A stretch of DNA of 64,000 bases from Eriocheir sinensis (GCF_024679095.1 NW_026111183.1:716059-780058), one strand, 5' to 3'; shown: positions 46,826-58,633, numbered from the stretch's first letter. A program made the numbers and translations. The notes: generated from the letters alone by a model not told the origin.

Positions 46826-47861
46826 GTGAGGTACCGCATGGCACTCACTGGTTCCTCCTTTATTCTTCCCTCCCTCCTTCCTTCCCCCGTGCCTGTCTTA
46901 TCTAGGAATGCTTATCTAGGAATAAATAGTGGGTAATTAAGAGGACTTCTTATGATGTCCCCCACCTCTTAGGACTAGTTAGCCAGTATCTTAGTTAATC
47001 AAATCAAGGCGTCTGCCATAACGCGCTTTAAAAGTGGCTATTGTTGGGGCAGTTACCACACACTCATTGTCATCAGGGTTGTGTGGGCTGCCGGGTGCTC
47101 CGGTAAGGGCGATTAGGCGAGGTGTGGCACTGTTACGTAAGACTTGCAATCGAGCTTCAAGGGTTCATGGCGCGGGTTCGTGGCAGCGCTGACGTGCTTA
47201 CCTAGCGAAGATAGAGTTGGACTGGGGTGCTGAAGGGGACCGTGCCGTCTAGTGGCTGGAGGGGGCCCGGGCCCATATAAGCTAAAATATCAAAATATTC
47301 AAATAATACACATTGGCATGGGTTAAGTCCAGGGGCCCATGTGTCATGCCCCGGGATTTTCTTTTTCTATTTCCTCTATTTCCCAACACGTCCTCTGCTT
47401 GTATCGAAACACGCGAGAAATTAATCAAGACAAGGTGAGGGTATTCGCCGGCTGCCTGGCATTGAACCAACGTGACGGGAGAGCCACTCCTTACCGAGTC
47501 GGCCAAAGAGGTACCCCGCTGGCTAAGTGGGTTATGGGAGGCTCGTTCATCAGGCCTAGTCGCCGCACTACACATGTACCTTGGGGGGCCCATGTGCCAT
47601 TGACAATTAACATAGCATATAAGTTGTGATCAATATTGAAAATTTAATGAATTAAAATATGTGGGTCCTGCAGAGCACTTCGGCGGAAGTGGGACCAGAT
47701 AAATAAGAAACACGAGTAAGTACATTGGCACACGGGCACATAGGCTAGTCCGATCCTGAGTGAAGATGCTTACCCAGTGAAGGTATAAGAGGCAAGAGAG
47801 TCATAAGGGCCTGGTGCCTCTTCTCTGTTTCTGTTCAGCCTCAACCTGGTCATATATGTTC
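46826..47861. other. First intron of the HMG-box gene, 5' part
   Basis: Mostly unassigned. 47445-47580 in reverse has a tRNA-like A/B-box pair (GGTTCAATGCC) inside a pair of GGGGGCCCATGTG motifs (47265-47345 and 47584-47600), perhaps another SINE. Confidence in that is low. Confidence 0.35.
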
Positions 47862-48085
47862 TTAACCCGGTGGTGGCAGCGGGGATCATGTTTCTTAAAG
47901 GACCCTCTAAGCGAATTAATGAGAAAAAATCATCACTCGTGCAAACCATTTCATAATATATATCAACTCATTTGTGATCAGTCTATGCTTCATCTATTTT
48001 GGGGGGTTATGTCATGGCAAAAATTTGGCCCGTTGCTGGTACACGGTAAAGCCACAAATTTGGCCTGTCGCTGCTACCGGGTTAA
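47862..48085 (+). mobile_element. MITE-P copy
   Basis: TTAA-flanked 224-bp element, same orientation as 23456-23682 and about 90% alike by eye. Confidence 0.85.
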
Positions 48086-48465
48086 ACATATTCACACTAG
48101 TGCTGGTGATTACATGTTCAGTGAGGTTGTTCCACTTGTTAGTAATCCTCAGGGTTGGCATTAAAAAACCCACCCAAAAACACACAAAAATAAACCCAGC
48201 CAGCCAGGCAGGGAACTCACAGGCACAGGTGGGCAGCACAAGTCTGAAAAAATACACTACACAAAATGCTTGCTTGCACCCCTGACTCCCAGTGGCACCA
48301 ACCAACACCTGCCATTATTATTGTATCAGAATATTGGTAAACATTAGAAAAAAAATGCATTTCATATGTTACACTCCCATTGAAAATTATGATATGTTTT
48401 TCTACACATACATGTTTTCAAGAGAGAAATAGGTTGTGTTGAAATATATAGATTTTTATATCCTG

Positions 48466-48470
<5 letters not shown>
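48086..48470. other. Intronic stretch, nothing assigned
   Basis: Contains a CACACAAAAATAAACC-type A-rich piece and ordinary AT-rich sequence. Confidence 0.4.

Positions 48471-48545
<75 letters not shown>
48471..48545. repeat. (GA)n microsatellite, 3' flank of CR1-B copy 4
   Basis: About 74 bp pure GA joined to the CR1-B tail at 48546. Confidence 0.97.
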
Positions 48546-48550
<5 letters not shown>

Positions 48551-48761
48551 CATAGATTTACATAGAAAATCAGACCACACAGACCCCATGGTCCAGACTA
48601 GGTGGTCTGTCCTTAAACCTAAGTGATTTTACATTAATCAGATGGCTCCAAAACGTTGCTTTTCTACTCTAGTTAATATTAAGTTCAAGGAAGTGACGGT
48701 TGAGCTTGTTTTTAAAGGAGTCAATCGTGTTACACTGGACCACTGATGGTGGGAGCTTATT

Positions 48762-50189
48762 CTATTCTCGCACTACAACGTTGGTGAAGAAAAATTTGGT
48801 GCAGTCTGAATTTACGTGTCTACATTTGAGTTTTGTGCCATTGTTCCTCGTTCGCAAAGTGTCATCGATCATAAACAATTTTTTTCTGTCTACATTCGTG
48901 AAACCATTAAGTATTTTAAAACATTCGATCAGTTTTCCTCGGAGGCGACGTTTCTCAAGAGAGAACATGTTAAGGGTGGAAAGCCTTTCTTCGTAGGATT
49001 TGTTGCGCAAGGAAGGGATCATTTTTGTTGCTCGACGCTGAACACCTTCTAGTTTAGCAATGTCCTTTGCATGGTGGGGAGACCAAAACTGTACCGCATA
49101 TTCCAAGTGGGGTCTGACTAAACTATTGTAGAGCGGAAGTATTACATCTTTATTCTTGAATAAAAAGTTTCTTTTAATGAAGCCCAACATTCTGTTCGCT
49201 TTATTTGCCGCATCGATGCATTGATGTGAGAATTTGAGGTTTGACGCGATTTTAATCCCCAGGTCCTTAACGCATTGAACGCTTGTGAGTTTAACGCCGT
49301 GTATTTCGTAATCGAACTTCTTATTTTTTGTTCCATCTTGAAGGACCTGGCACTTGTCTACGTTAAAGGGCATCTCCCATTTATCCGACCAAGCTGAAAT
49401 TTTGTGCAAATCCTCTTGGAGGCTTTGCCTGTCTTCGTCAGTGAAAACCGAGTTACCAATCTCTGTGTCGTCTGCAAATTTACTAATGCGATTATTGAGT
49501 CTAACATCCACGTCGTTGATGTAAATAATGAAGAGCACTGGGCCAAGAACCGAGCCCTGAGGGACGCCACTAGTGACCGGCGCCCACTCTTGAGTTAAAT
49601 CCGCCAATCACAACTCTTTGTTGTCTGTTGCTCAACCAATTCGCGATCCATTGGTTTACTTGACCGTCAATGCCTATTTGCTTTAATTTATAAAGTAATT
49701 TATGATGTGGGACTTTATCAAACGCTTTCTGGAAATCAAGATAGACTACGTCCACTGATATGGTTACGTCATAAATTGAGAAGAGATCGTTATAAAAGGT
49801 CAGTAGGTTTGACAGGCAGGACCTTTTGTTACGGAAGCCATGTTGTGAATCCCCAATTAATGAGTGGCTTTCGAGGTAACTCACAATTTTGTCTCTAATT
49901 ATGCTCTCGAGTAGCTTACCTACAATTGAAGTTAGACTAATGGGTCGGTAGTTACCTGGTATTTTTTTGTCTCCTTTCTTAATAATCGGTGTCACGTTAG
50001 CCTTTTTCCAATCCGAAGGGACGATGCCTTGTCGCAAGGACATATTGAATACGGTAGTGAGGGAGGAGAGTATTTCGCTCTTTCTTTAAGCAGTATAGGA
50101 TATACTTTGTCGGGTCCGGGACTTTTATTTGTTTTAAGTGAATGGAGAGCTTTAAGGACTTCATCGGTTGTTATTTCAAAATTAGGCAA
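48762..50189 (-). pseudogene. CR1-B reverse transcriptase (frameshifted)
   Basis: Two long open blocks: 50043-49570 (NVTPIIKKGDKKIPGNYRPI, QHGFRNKRSCLSNLL, VDVVYLDFQKAFDKVPH) and 49607-48762 (TSGVPQGSVLGPVLFIIYIN, KFADDTEIGN, LVRPHLEYAVQFWSPHH). All RT catalytic aspartates are visible, but a frameshift near 49590 separates palm motifs. The last part ends VVVRE at a stop near 48762 although the family continues about 30 more codons. Confidence 0.92.
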
Positions 50190-50552
50190 TGCATGCTCGA
50201 GATTTACAATAGTACTGGTGTTGGTGGGAGCAAGAGGAAGACCGAGGAAAAGTAATTGTTGAAGAGGTTTGCAATGTGTTGGCTGTCAGTCACTAGTGCA
50301 CCGTCGCTGTTTGTTAAAGGTCCAATACCACTTTTGATCGCCTTTCTGTTGTTTATGTAACTGAAGAAAGATTTCGGATTATTTTTACAGTTGGCTGCAA
50401 TATTTTCTTCATATCTACGCTTTGCCTGACCTACTAGTCTTTTTACTCGTCGCCTGGCATCAGTATAAAGTCTAATGTTTTCGGGCGTGCTTTGTTCTTT
50501 CTTTAACCTGTAAAACAATTTTCTCTCATTGACTGATTGTTTAATTTCGCTA

Positions 50553-51420
50553 TTAAACCGCGGTGTTAATTCGTTTCTCGCACAAGGGGACGAATGTGTT
50601 CTGCTGAGTGAGTAAGTGATTTTTAAGGCTTAGCCAGGCTTCATCTACGTTGCCGTCATCTGATAGTTGTATTTCTGTTAGTTTTTGTCGGATTTCTACG
50701 AAGTTAGCTCTTTTGAAATTGGGCACCTTTACTTTATTTTCAGTCACTGATGATTGAGCTCTAATGTCGACGCGCACTAATTTATGATCGCAAGAACCGA
50801 GGTGTTCACCTACCGTGACACTACTGACTAGGTTATCTTGGGTCGTTATAACAAGGTCGGGTATATTATTTTGTCGAGTTGGCTCAGAAACCATTTGGCT
50901 TAGATAATTTTCTTCTAGAAATTCGATCATTCTGTGACTCGCCTTCTGTACCTGACAGTGTTGCCCAGTCGATATGGGGGAGGTTAAAGTCTCCTAATAT
51001 CAGTGAGTCGTTGTTATTAAGTGACTGCCTTAAGACGCTGTACATTTCAAGGTCGTCATCGAGTGATTGCCTGGGAGGTCTGTAGGTGACAGATATATTT
51101 AAATTGACTTTTGCAATGTTTACTCGCACGCACAAATGTTCAACGTTACTGTTTCCCGGTGTTTTGTCATTGGGTTGCAAATAGCTTTTGACAAAAAGGG
51201 TGACGCCACCGCCTCTACGGTTTACACGATCTTTGTTGAAGAGTCTGTAGCCATCTATGTTGTATTCGTAACTTAAATCAATATTTGTGGTGTCGATAAA
51301 TGTTTCGGTTATAGCAATTATGTCATAATTTTCTGTTAGAGCAAGACATATCAGTTCATTAAATTTGTTTGTTAGGCTACGCGCATTGAAACTAAGGATT
51401 TTTAAGTTATCTAGAGGCTT
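50553..51420 (-). pseudogene. CR1-B endonuclease (frameshifted)
   Basis: 51180-50884 has VNLNISVTYRPPRQSLDDDL and LILGDFNLPHIDWATL. 50930-50553 has LVSEPTRQNN-like sequence and HLGSCDHKLV, with the SDH-equivalent CDH. Upstream nucleotides to about 51420 encode the N-terminal strand. It is an APE-type endonuclease that nicks the target for reverse transcription. Confidence 0.85.
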
Positions 51421-51485
51421 GGTAATAGAGGTGGTGGTAATTGCGGGATCACGGTTACGGGTTTGTTGCGATGCACGGCGTCTAT

Positions 51486-51665
51486 TTACACGGGCGGGGT
51501 GGGGGGACGTGGCTGTGACTCGTTTTTTGCTCGGATGACACGTACTGCGTCGTTGAGGAGCCTTCCGAATCTGGCTGCCCCGATGGGAGAAAGGTGCAAT
51601 CCGTCCCTGTGGAAGAGCTCACTTTGTCCATAGAAACTGTCCCATGCGTTGAAGAACTCCACGTC
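51486..51665 (-). pseudogene. CR1-B ORF1 C terminus, esterase-like block V
   Basis: Encodes FFNAWDSFYGQSELFHRDGL then HLSPIGAARFGRLLNDAV. The DGLH quartet is the Asp-x-x-His block of SGNH/GDSL-type esterases, known from CR1-like ORF1 proteins. The nucleophile Ser block lies beyond the GA truncation. Confidence 0.8.

Positions 51666-51668
<3 letters not shown>

Positions 51669-51735
<67 letters not shown>
51669..51735. repeat. (GA)n microsatellite, 5' flank of CR1-B copy 4
   Basis: About 66 bp GA at the 5'-truncation point. Confidence 0.97.
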
Positions 51736-51738
<3 letters not shown>

Positions 51739-52252
51739 TCTAACCAAGATAGCCAGCCAGACAGAGCAGAAGATATGTACAACATATGCACACCTAAAAA
51801 GTAAATTTTCATGTGTTATATAATAAATTAGCTTGCGTGAGTCCCCCATCCAGTACATTGTCCCGTCCACCAGGCTCAGCCCAGCAATAGGTCTGGCTTG
51901 GCCCGCTCAGGCATCACACATATCAGGCTCCTTTCACCATTGAGTTCATTGTATGCTGCACATCATGGTATTACATGTATATCCATAAGATGTTTATTTC
52001 AAGGATTATAAGTGCTTGAAGAACAGCTATTTGTGGCCCAGTCCCCCCCCTGAGGGAGCCCTTGTGGTCAAAACACCCGCCCTTCAGGGGTTCAAGATCA
52101 TGTGGGATGTGCTCACTACTCCAGGTCCATAACTCTTAGAGAATGAACTCCAACACTTAAGCCCTGAACATAGATATTTAGATGAATTGTATGTTTTTAA
52201 TCAGTTTATCATATTCCAACTTTGCCCTGAGAGTCAGTTTTTTACTTAATTT
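51736..52252. other. Intronic stretch, nothing assigned
   Basis: Unique-looking sequence without a recognised element. Confidence 0.4.
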
Positions 52253-52690
52253 TTAACCCGTCCGCTGCGATTGGCACGGATTTGGCTTTCACTAGTAGCC
52301 TGGTAACGTATAGTCCCAGGTCTTTCTCTGCCTCTGTGGTGGATAGTGGAGTGTTTCCCATGTGGTACTGGTGTGCTGGATATCCCTTCACTGGTAACCT
52401 GATTACATACACTCCCAGGTCTTTCTCTGCCTCTGTGGTGGATAGTGGAGTGTTTCCCATGTGGTATTGGTGTGCTGGATATCCCTTCACTGGTAGCCTG
52501 GTTACATACAATCCCAGGTCTTTCTCTGCCTCTGTGGTGGATAGTGGAGTGTTTCCCATGTGGTATTGGTGTGCTGGACATCCCCTCCCAAGGTGCAGGA
52601 CTTTCCATTTTTCTTCATTGAAAGCCACCTTTTGTGCCTTTCCTATAACATGGTGAGGTCTTCTTATAGGAAATCCACAGTCAAGGGGCT
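52253..52690 (-). mobile_element. RT-derived element with 99-bp tandem repeats (copy 2)
   Basis: Begins with TTAACCCGTCCGCTGCGATT. The minus strand encodes FNEEKWKVLHLGRG and three HQYHMGNTPLSTTEAEKDLG units at 99-bp spacing, open throughout. It matches 41215-41661 including the flanks of the repeats. Confidence 0.83.
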
Positions 52691-52782
52691 ATGCAGAATT
52701 TTCCAGGCTTTTTTTTCCCCGATGCAAATAGTTATAACCTGTATGGGGTGATGAATGTACCCTCTTTACCCCCCTCCCACAG

Positions 52783-52938
52783 GCACTCCCAGAGGAACAG
52801 TGGAAGAAGTACCAGCTGATGACCGGGGAAAGCAGGGAGAGGCTGGATTGCCGAGGGGTGACGCTGCGCTGCCTTGACGAGGCTGCCCAGGAGAAAAAGC
52901 ACCAGGCCGAGGAGATGAAGAGGGACACTGTCGACTTG
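52783..52938 (+). CDS. HMG-box (Maelstrom-like) gene, second coding exon (3' end uncertain)
   Basis: Acceptor CCCCTCCCACAG after a long pyrimidine tract. In the phase left by the first exon it encodes ALPEEQWKKYQLMTGESR, completing the HMG-box helix, then a charged helix EKKHQAEEMKRDTVDLV. The EEM...DLV ending mirrors the segment after the HMG box in insect Maelstrom. The donor could be GTGGAC at 52939 or the start of the (GT)n array at 52950. No MAEL domain is found in the remaining window, so the gene is incomplete here or truncated. Confidence 0.58.
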
Positions 52939-52946
52939 GTGGACAT

Positions 52947-52948
<2 letters not shown>

Positions 52949-52998
<50 letters not shown>
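52949..52998. repeat. (GT)n microsatellite at the exon edge
   Basis: About 48 bp of GT that begins at or just after the likely donor of the second HMG-box-gene exon. Confidence 0.95.
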
Positions 52999-52999
<1 letters not shown>

Positions 53000-53065
53000 C
53001 ACAACCTAGTTCAGACCTCACCAAAGCATGCATTGTGTTCAAGTGATCTCATACAAGCAAGCATA

Positions 53066-53255
53066 TTAACCCGGCAGCAGCGACGGGTCAAATTTGTGCC
53101 ATGATATAATTATACCTCCCAAAATAGATGATGCATAAACTGATCACAAATGCTTTGATATATATTATGAAATGGTTTGTGTGAGGGGTGATTTTTTCTC
53201 ATTTTTCTCGCTCAGAGGGACCATTAAGAAACATGATCCACCACCGCCTGGTTAA
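53066..53255 (-). mobile_element. MITE-P copy, reversed
   Basis: TTAA on both sides; termini CCCGGCAGCAGCGACGGG and CCACCGCCTGG. Shorter internally than the other two copies. Confidence 0.83.
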
Positions 53256-53339
53256 TATGTGCCGCCGACGATCTGTTCAGCAGGATGCAGCGTGCTCTGA
53301 GGCGACCCCGGGCAGGAGGCAACATGTGACCTCGTGCGC

Positions 53340-53440
53340 CAAACCTTTGACCTCTATTCAGAAGCAGTAAGTAGCGGGCTTTTTTTATTTTTTTTTATGC
53401 CCTGGAACTGTCTCCTTAGCTGTAAAAAAAAAAAAAAAAT
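53340..53440 (+). mobile_element. Family C 3' UTR fragment
   Basis: GCAGTAAGTAGCGGGCTTTT, GTCTCCTTAGCTGTAAAAAA and a poly(A). Only the 3' terminus is present. Confidence 0.78.
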
Positions 53441-53577
53441 ACTGACTCATTGCCGTCCTGGGGTGAACAGACTGTGATCCAGGTGAACGTATTACTCGGG
53501 TAGCTTATTCACTGAGGCGTGTGTTGCCGGCGAGAAAATGAGTCATCCTCACTCTGCTCCGAGTCTATTATGGAACA

Positions 53578-53639
<62 letters not shown>

Positions 53640-53640
<1 letters not shown>

Positions 53641-56165
53641 CCCACATTTCGACCGCCACACACATTTGACCAGGCTTTTCTAGGAGTTGTGGGCATTTCC
53701 AGGGGTAGCTTTGTGACCCTTCCTCTGTACTGTGAACCTAAGAAAACACACATTTGACCAGGCTTTCCTAGAAGTTGTGGGCATTTCCAGGGGTAGTTTT
53801 GTGACCCTTCCTCTGTACTGTGAACCTAAAGAAACACACATATGACCAGGCTTTCCTAGGAGTTGTGGGCATTTCCAGGGATAGTTTTGTGACCCTTCCT
53901 CTGTACTGTGAACCTAAAGAAACACACATATGACCAGGCTCTCCTAGGAGTTATGGGCATTTCCAGGGGTAGTTTTGTGACCCTTCCTCTGTACTGTGAA
54001 CCTAAGAAAACACACATTTGACAAGGCTTTCCTAGAAGTTGTGGGCGTTTCCAAGGGTAGTTTTGTGACCCTTCCTCTGTACTGTGAACCTAAAGAAACA
54101 CACATGACCAGGCTTTCCTAGGAGTTGTGGGCATTTCCAAGGGTAGTTTTGTGACCCTTCCTCTGTACTGTGAGCCTAAGAAAACACACATTTGACAAGG
54201 CTTTCCTAGGAGTTGTGGGCATTTCCAGGGGTAGTTTTGTGACCCTTCCTCTGTACTGTGAACGTAAAGAAACACACATATGACCAGGCTTTCCTAGGAG
54301 TTGTGGGCATTTCCAGGGGTAGTTTTTGACCCTTCCTCTGTACTGTGAAACTAAAGAAACACACATATGACCAGGCTTTCCTAGGAGTTATGGGCATTTC
54401 CAGGGGTAGTTTTGTGACCCTTCCTGTGTACTGTGAACCTAAAGAAACACACATATGACCAGGCTTTCCTAGGAGTTGTGGGCATTTTCAGAGGTAGTTT
54501 TGTGACCCTTCCTCTGTACTGTGAACCTAAAGAAACACACATATGACCAGGCTTTCCTAGGAGTTATGGGCATTTCCAGGGGTAGTTTTGTGACCCTTCC
54601 TCTGTACTGTGAACCTAAGAAAACACACATTTGACAAGGCTTTCCTAGGAGTTGTGGGCATTTCCAGGGGTAGTTTTGTGACCCTTCCTCTGTACTGTAA
54701 ACCTAAAGAAACACACATATGACCAGGCTTTCCTAGGAGTTGTGGGCATTTCCAGGGGTAGTTTTGTGACCCTTTCTCTGTACTGTGAACCTAAGAAAAC
54801 ACACATTTGACAAGGCTTTCCTAGGAGTTGTGGGCATTGTTAGCCTTTTTGTTAGCTGTTTTTATTTGTGTTTTTGATTAAGGCGCGAACTGTTATCTCA
54901 CGTGAGGTCCGGTGTACCGTTGCCTGCTTTCTCCAGTTGATAGAAGTCGTGAGACAACACAATAGCCTTTTAGTTAAGTGATGTGGGTTATGTGTTGGCC
55001 GAGCGGAGCCGTTAAGTTCACTTTGAGTTCACTTAATTTATTCTCTCTCTCTCTGGTTGATTAAATGGTTGTATTGCTTTTTAAATATATTCACAGAATA
55101 GTTACAGTCTTTTGTGGACGAGTCGTAAGTCGTACGCACACTCCGAGAAGTCCTGTGTCCTCGTCCGCCGCCCGCTCTGATCTGCCGGCTTCTCTTGGTA
55201 CAGGAGCGGCCAGCGGATAGCATGCTTGCTGAATCAGCACCGTTCCCACGGCAAGGAGCACCTCCTAAGCACAACGTAGCGTCTGTGTGTAACGTCCTGG
55301 CGCCACTGGGCCATGGCGATACGACATACATTCACACATTCTCATTTTTTTATAATATACACATTACAGCATTTCCAGGGGTAGTTTTGTGACCCTGGTG
55401 ATAGTGTGACCCTTCCTCTGTTCCGTGAATCTAAGGAAGCACACACATGACCAGGCTTTCCTAGGTGTTGTGGGCATTTCCCAGAGTAGTTGTGTGACCC
55501 TGGTGGTAGTGTGACCCTTCCTCTGTACCGTGAACCTAAGGAAACACACATTTGACCAGGCTTTCCTAGGAGTTGTGGGCATTTCCCAGGGTAGTTGTGT
55601 GACCCTGGTGGTAGTGTGACTCTTCCTCTGTACCGTGAACCTAAGGAAACACACATTTGACCAGGCTTTCCTAGGATTTGTGGGCATTTCCCAGGGTAGT
55701 TGTGTGACCCTGGTGGTAGTGTGACCCTTCCTCTGTACCGTGAACCTAAATAAACACATATTTGGCAAGGCGCTCCCTAGGATTTGTGGGCATTTCCCAG
55801 GGTAGTTGTTTGACCCTGGTGGCAGTTTGACCCTTCCTCTGTACCATGAACCTAAGGGAACACACATTTGGCAAGGCTTTCCCTAGGAGTTATGGGCATT
55901 TCCCAGGGTAGTTGTGTGACCCTGGTGGTAGTTTGACCCTTCCTCTGTACCATGAACCTAAGGGAACACACATTTGACCAGGCTTTCCTAGGAGTTGTGG
56001 GCATATCCCGGATTAGGTGTGTGACCCTGGTGGTAGTGTGACCCTTCCTCTGTACTGTGAACCTAAAGAAACACACATTTGACCAGGCTTTCCTAGGAGT
56101 TGTGGGCATTTCCCGGGTTAGGTGTGTGACCCTTCCTCTGTACCGTGAACCTAAGGAAACACACA
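53640..56165 (-). repeat. MITE-M satellite array 1
   Basis: Units contain CAGGCTTTCCTAGGAGTTGT, GGGCATTTCCAGGGGTAGTT and GACCCTTCCTCTGTACTGTG. They correspond to 26495-26600 of MITE-M. The 88-bp form lacks the 18-bp CCTGGTGGTAGTTTGACC-type stretch kept in MITE-M and in the 106-bp form. Confidence 0.95.
54838..55368. mobile_element. Solo LTR with 4-bp target-site duplication
   Basis: A 531-bp insertion that starts TGTTAGCC and ends CATTACA. It is flanked by GCAT on both sides (54834-54837 and 55369-55372), and the empty site is visible in block 2 near 57622. No internal retroviral-type sequence is present. TG...CA ends and a short duplication define an LTR; the superfamily is unknown. Confidence 0.87.
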
Positions 56166-56342
56166 TTAGAACTCAACCCACCTCCGTTTTGGCCCTGGGA
56201 GGTGGTTGGTGTGAGGGTCTGAACCAGGCTCACCAGCAGGGACTTGGCACGACACACACTTTAACTTGTGACTATAATTCAGCCTCTGACTGCTGCTGCT
56301 GCTGCGGTCATAACTTTGGGGTGTAACAGTTTTTATGGAACA

Positions 56343-56419
<77 letters not shown>

Positions 56420-56425
<6 letters not shown>

Positions 56426-58428
56426 CCCACATTTCGACCGCCACACACATTTGACCAGGCTTTTCTAGGAGTTGTGGGCATTTCCAGGGGTAGCTTTATG
56501 ACCCTTCCTCTGTACTGTGAACCTAAAAAAACACACATTTGACCAGGCTTTCTTAGAAGTTGTGGGCATTTCCAGGGGTAGTTTTGTGACCCTTCCTCTG
56601 TACTGTGAACCTAAAGAAACACACATAATTAAATTATGACCAGGCTTTCCTAGGAGTTGTGGGCATTTCCAGGGATAGTTTTGTGACCCTTCCTCTGTAC
56701 TGTGAACCTAAAGAAACACACATATGACCAGGCTCTCCTAGGAGTTATGGGCATTTCCAGGGGTAGTTTTGTGACCCTTCCTCTGTACTGTGAACCTAAG
56801 AAAACACACATTTGACAAGGCTTTCCTAGAAGTTATGGGCGTTTCCAGGGGGAGTTTTGTGACCCTTCCTCTGTACTGTGAACCTAAAGAAACACACATG
56901 ACCAGGCTTTCCTATGAGTTGTGGGCATTTCCAAGGGTAGTTTTGTGACCCTTCCTCTGTACTGTGAACCTAAGAAAACACACATTTGACAAGGCTTTCC
57001 TAGGAGTTGTGGGCATTTCCAGGGTAGTTTTGTGACCCTTCCTCTGTAATGTGAACGTAAAGAAACACACATATGACCAGGCTTTCCTAGGAGTTGTGGG
57101 CATTTCCAGGGGTAGTTTTTGACCCTTCCTCTGTACTGTGAAGCTAAAGAAACACACATATGACCAGGCTTTCCTAGGAGTTATGGGCATTTCCAGGGGT
57201 AGTTTTGTGACCCTTCCTGTGTACTGTGAACCTAAAGAAACACACATATGACCAGGCTTTCCTAGGAGTTGTGGGCATTTCCAGAGGTAGTTTTGTGACC
57301 CTTCCTCTGTACTGTGAACCTAAAGAAACACACATATGACCAGGCTTTCCTAGGAGTTATGGGCATTTCCAGGGGTAGTTTTGTGACCCTTCCTCTGTAC
57401 TGTGAACCTAAGAAAACACACATTTGACAAGGCTTTCCTAGGAGTTGTGGGCATTTCCAGGGGTAGTTTTGTGACCCTTCCTCTGTACTGTGAACCTAAA
57501 GAAACACACATATGACCAGGCTTTCCTAGGAGTTGTGGGCATTTCCAGGGGTAGTTTTGTGACCCTTTCTCTGTACTGTGAACCTAAGAAAACACACATT
57601 TGACAAGGCTTTCCTAGGAGTTGTGGGCATTTCCAGGGGTAGTTTTGTGACCCTGGTGGTAGTGTGACCCTTCCTCTGTACCGTGAATCTAAGGAAGCAC
57701 ACACATGACCAGGCTTTCCTAGGGTTGTGGGCATTTCCCAGAGTAGTTGTGTGACCCTGGTGGTAGTGTGACCCTTCCTCTGTACCGTGAACCTAAGGAA
57801 ACACACATTTGACCAGGCTTTCCTAGGAGTTGTGGGCATTTCCCAGGGTAGTTGTGTGACCCTGGTGGTAGTGTGACTCTTCCTCTGTACCGTGAACCTA
57901 AGGAAACACACATTTGACCAGGCTTTCCCTAGGATTTGTGGGCATTTCCCGGGTTAGTTGTGTGACCCTTGTGATAGTTTGACCCTTCCTCTGTACAGTG
58001 AAACTAAAGAAAAACATATTTTGCAATGCGCTCCCTAGGATTTGTGGGCATTTCCCAGGGTAGTTGTGTGACCCTGGTGGTAGTTTGACCCTTCCTCTGT
58101 ACCATGAACCTAAGGGAACACACATTTGGCAAGGCTTTCCCTAGGAGTTGTGGGCATTTCCCAGGGTAGTTGTGTGACCCTGGTGGTAGTTTGACCCTTC
58201 CTCTGTACCATGAACCTAAGGGAACACACATTTGACCAGGCTTTCCTAGGAGTTGTGGGCATATCCCGGATTAGGTGTGTGACCCTGGTGGTAGTGTGAC
58301 CCTTCCTCTGTACTGTGAACCTAAAGAAACACACATTTGACCAGGCTTTCCTAGGAGTTGTGGGCATTTCCCGGGTTAGGTGTGTGACCCTTCCTCTGTA
58401 CCGTGAACCTAAGGAAACACACATTAGA
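56420..58428 (-). repeat. MITE-M satellite array 2
   Basis: Second copy of the array, same unit order as array 1, without the LTR. A short AATTAAATTA insertion occurs at 56627. Confidence 0.95.
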
Positions 58429-58597
58429 ACTCAACCCACCTCCGTTTTGGCCCTGGGAGGTGGTTGGTGTGAGGGTCTGAACCAGGCTCACCAGCAGGGA
58501 CTTGGCACGACACACACTTTAACTTGTGACTATAATTCAGCCTCTGACTGCTGCTGCTGCTGCGGTCATAACTTTGGGGTGTAACATTTTTTTTTTC

Positions 58598-58598
<1 letters not shown>

Positions 58599-58633
<35 letters not shown>

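Larger units (their letters stand above)
48546..51668 (-). mobile_element. CR1-B LINE copy 4, longest
   Basis: Minus-strand order from the 5' side: ORF1 C terminus with an esterase-like block (51665-51486), endonuclease (about 51400-50553), linker (50518-50204), RT (50189-48762), 3' UTR and tail. Bounded at both ends by (GA)n. Frames are broken in several places. It lies antisense in the first intron of the HMG-box gene. Confidence 0.94.
53569..58588. repeat. Tandem duplication of a block: (CT)n + MITE-M-derived satellite
   Basis: Block 1 (53569-56332) and block 2 (56333-58588) each run TTATGGAACATTATCTCTCT, (CT)n, CGGCCCACATTTCGACCGCC, satellite units, then the unique end CAACCCACCTCCGTTTTGG to GCTGCTGCTGCTGCGGTCAT. 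Block 1 is longer by the solo LTR (54838-55368). Units are about 88 bp in the first part and about 106 bp in the second. Confidence 0.95.

Noticed and set aside
53640..58428. Regular repeats as a CRISPR array
   Set aside because: Eukaryotic context; units are contiguous without unique spacers and match a dispersed MITE.
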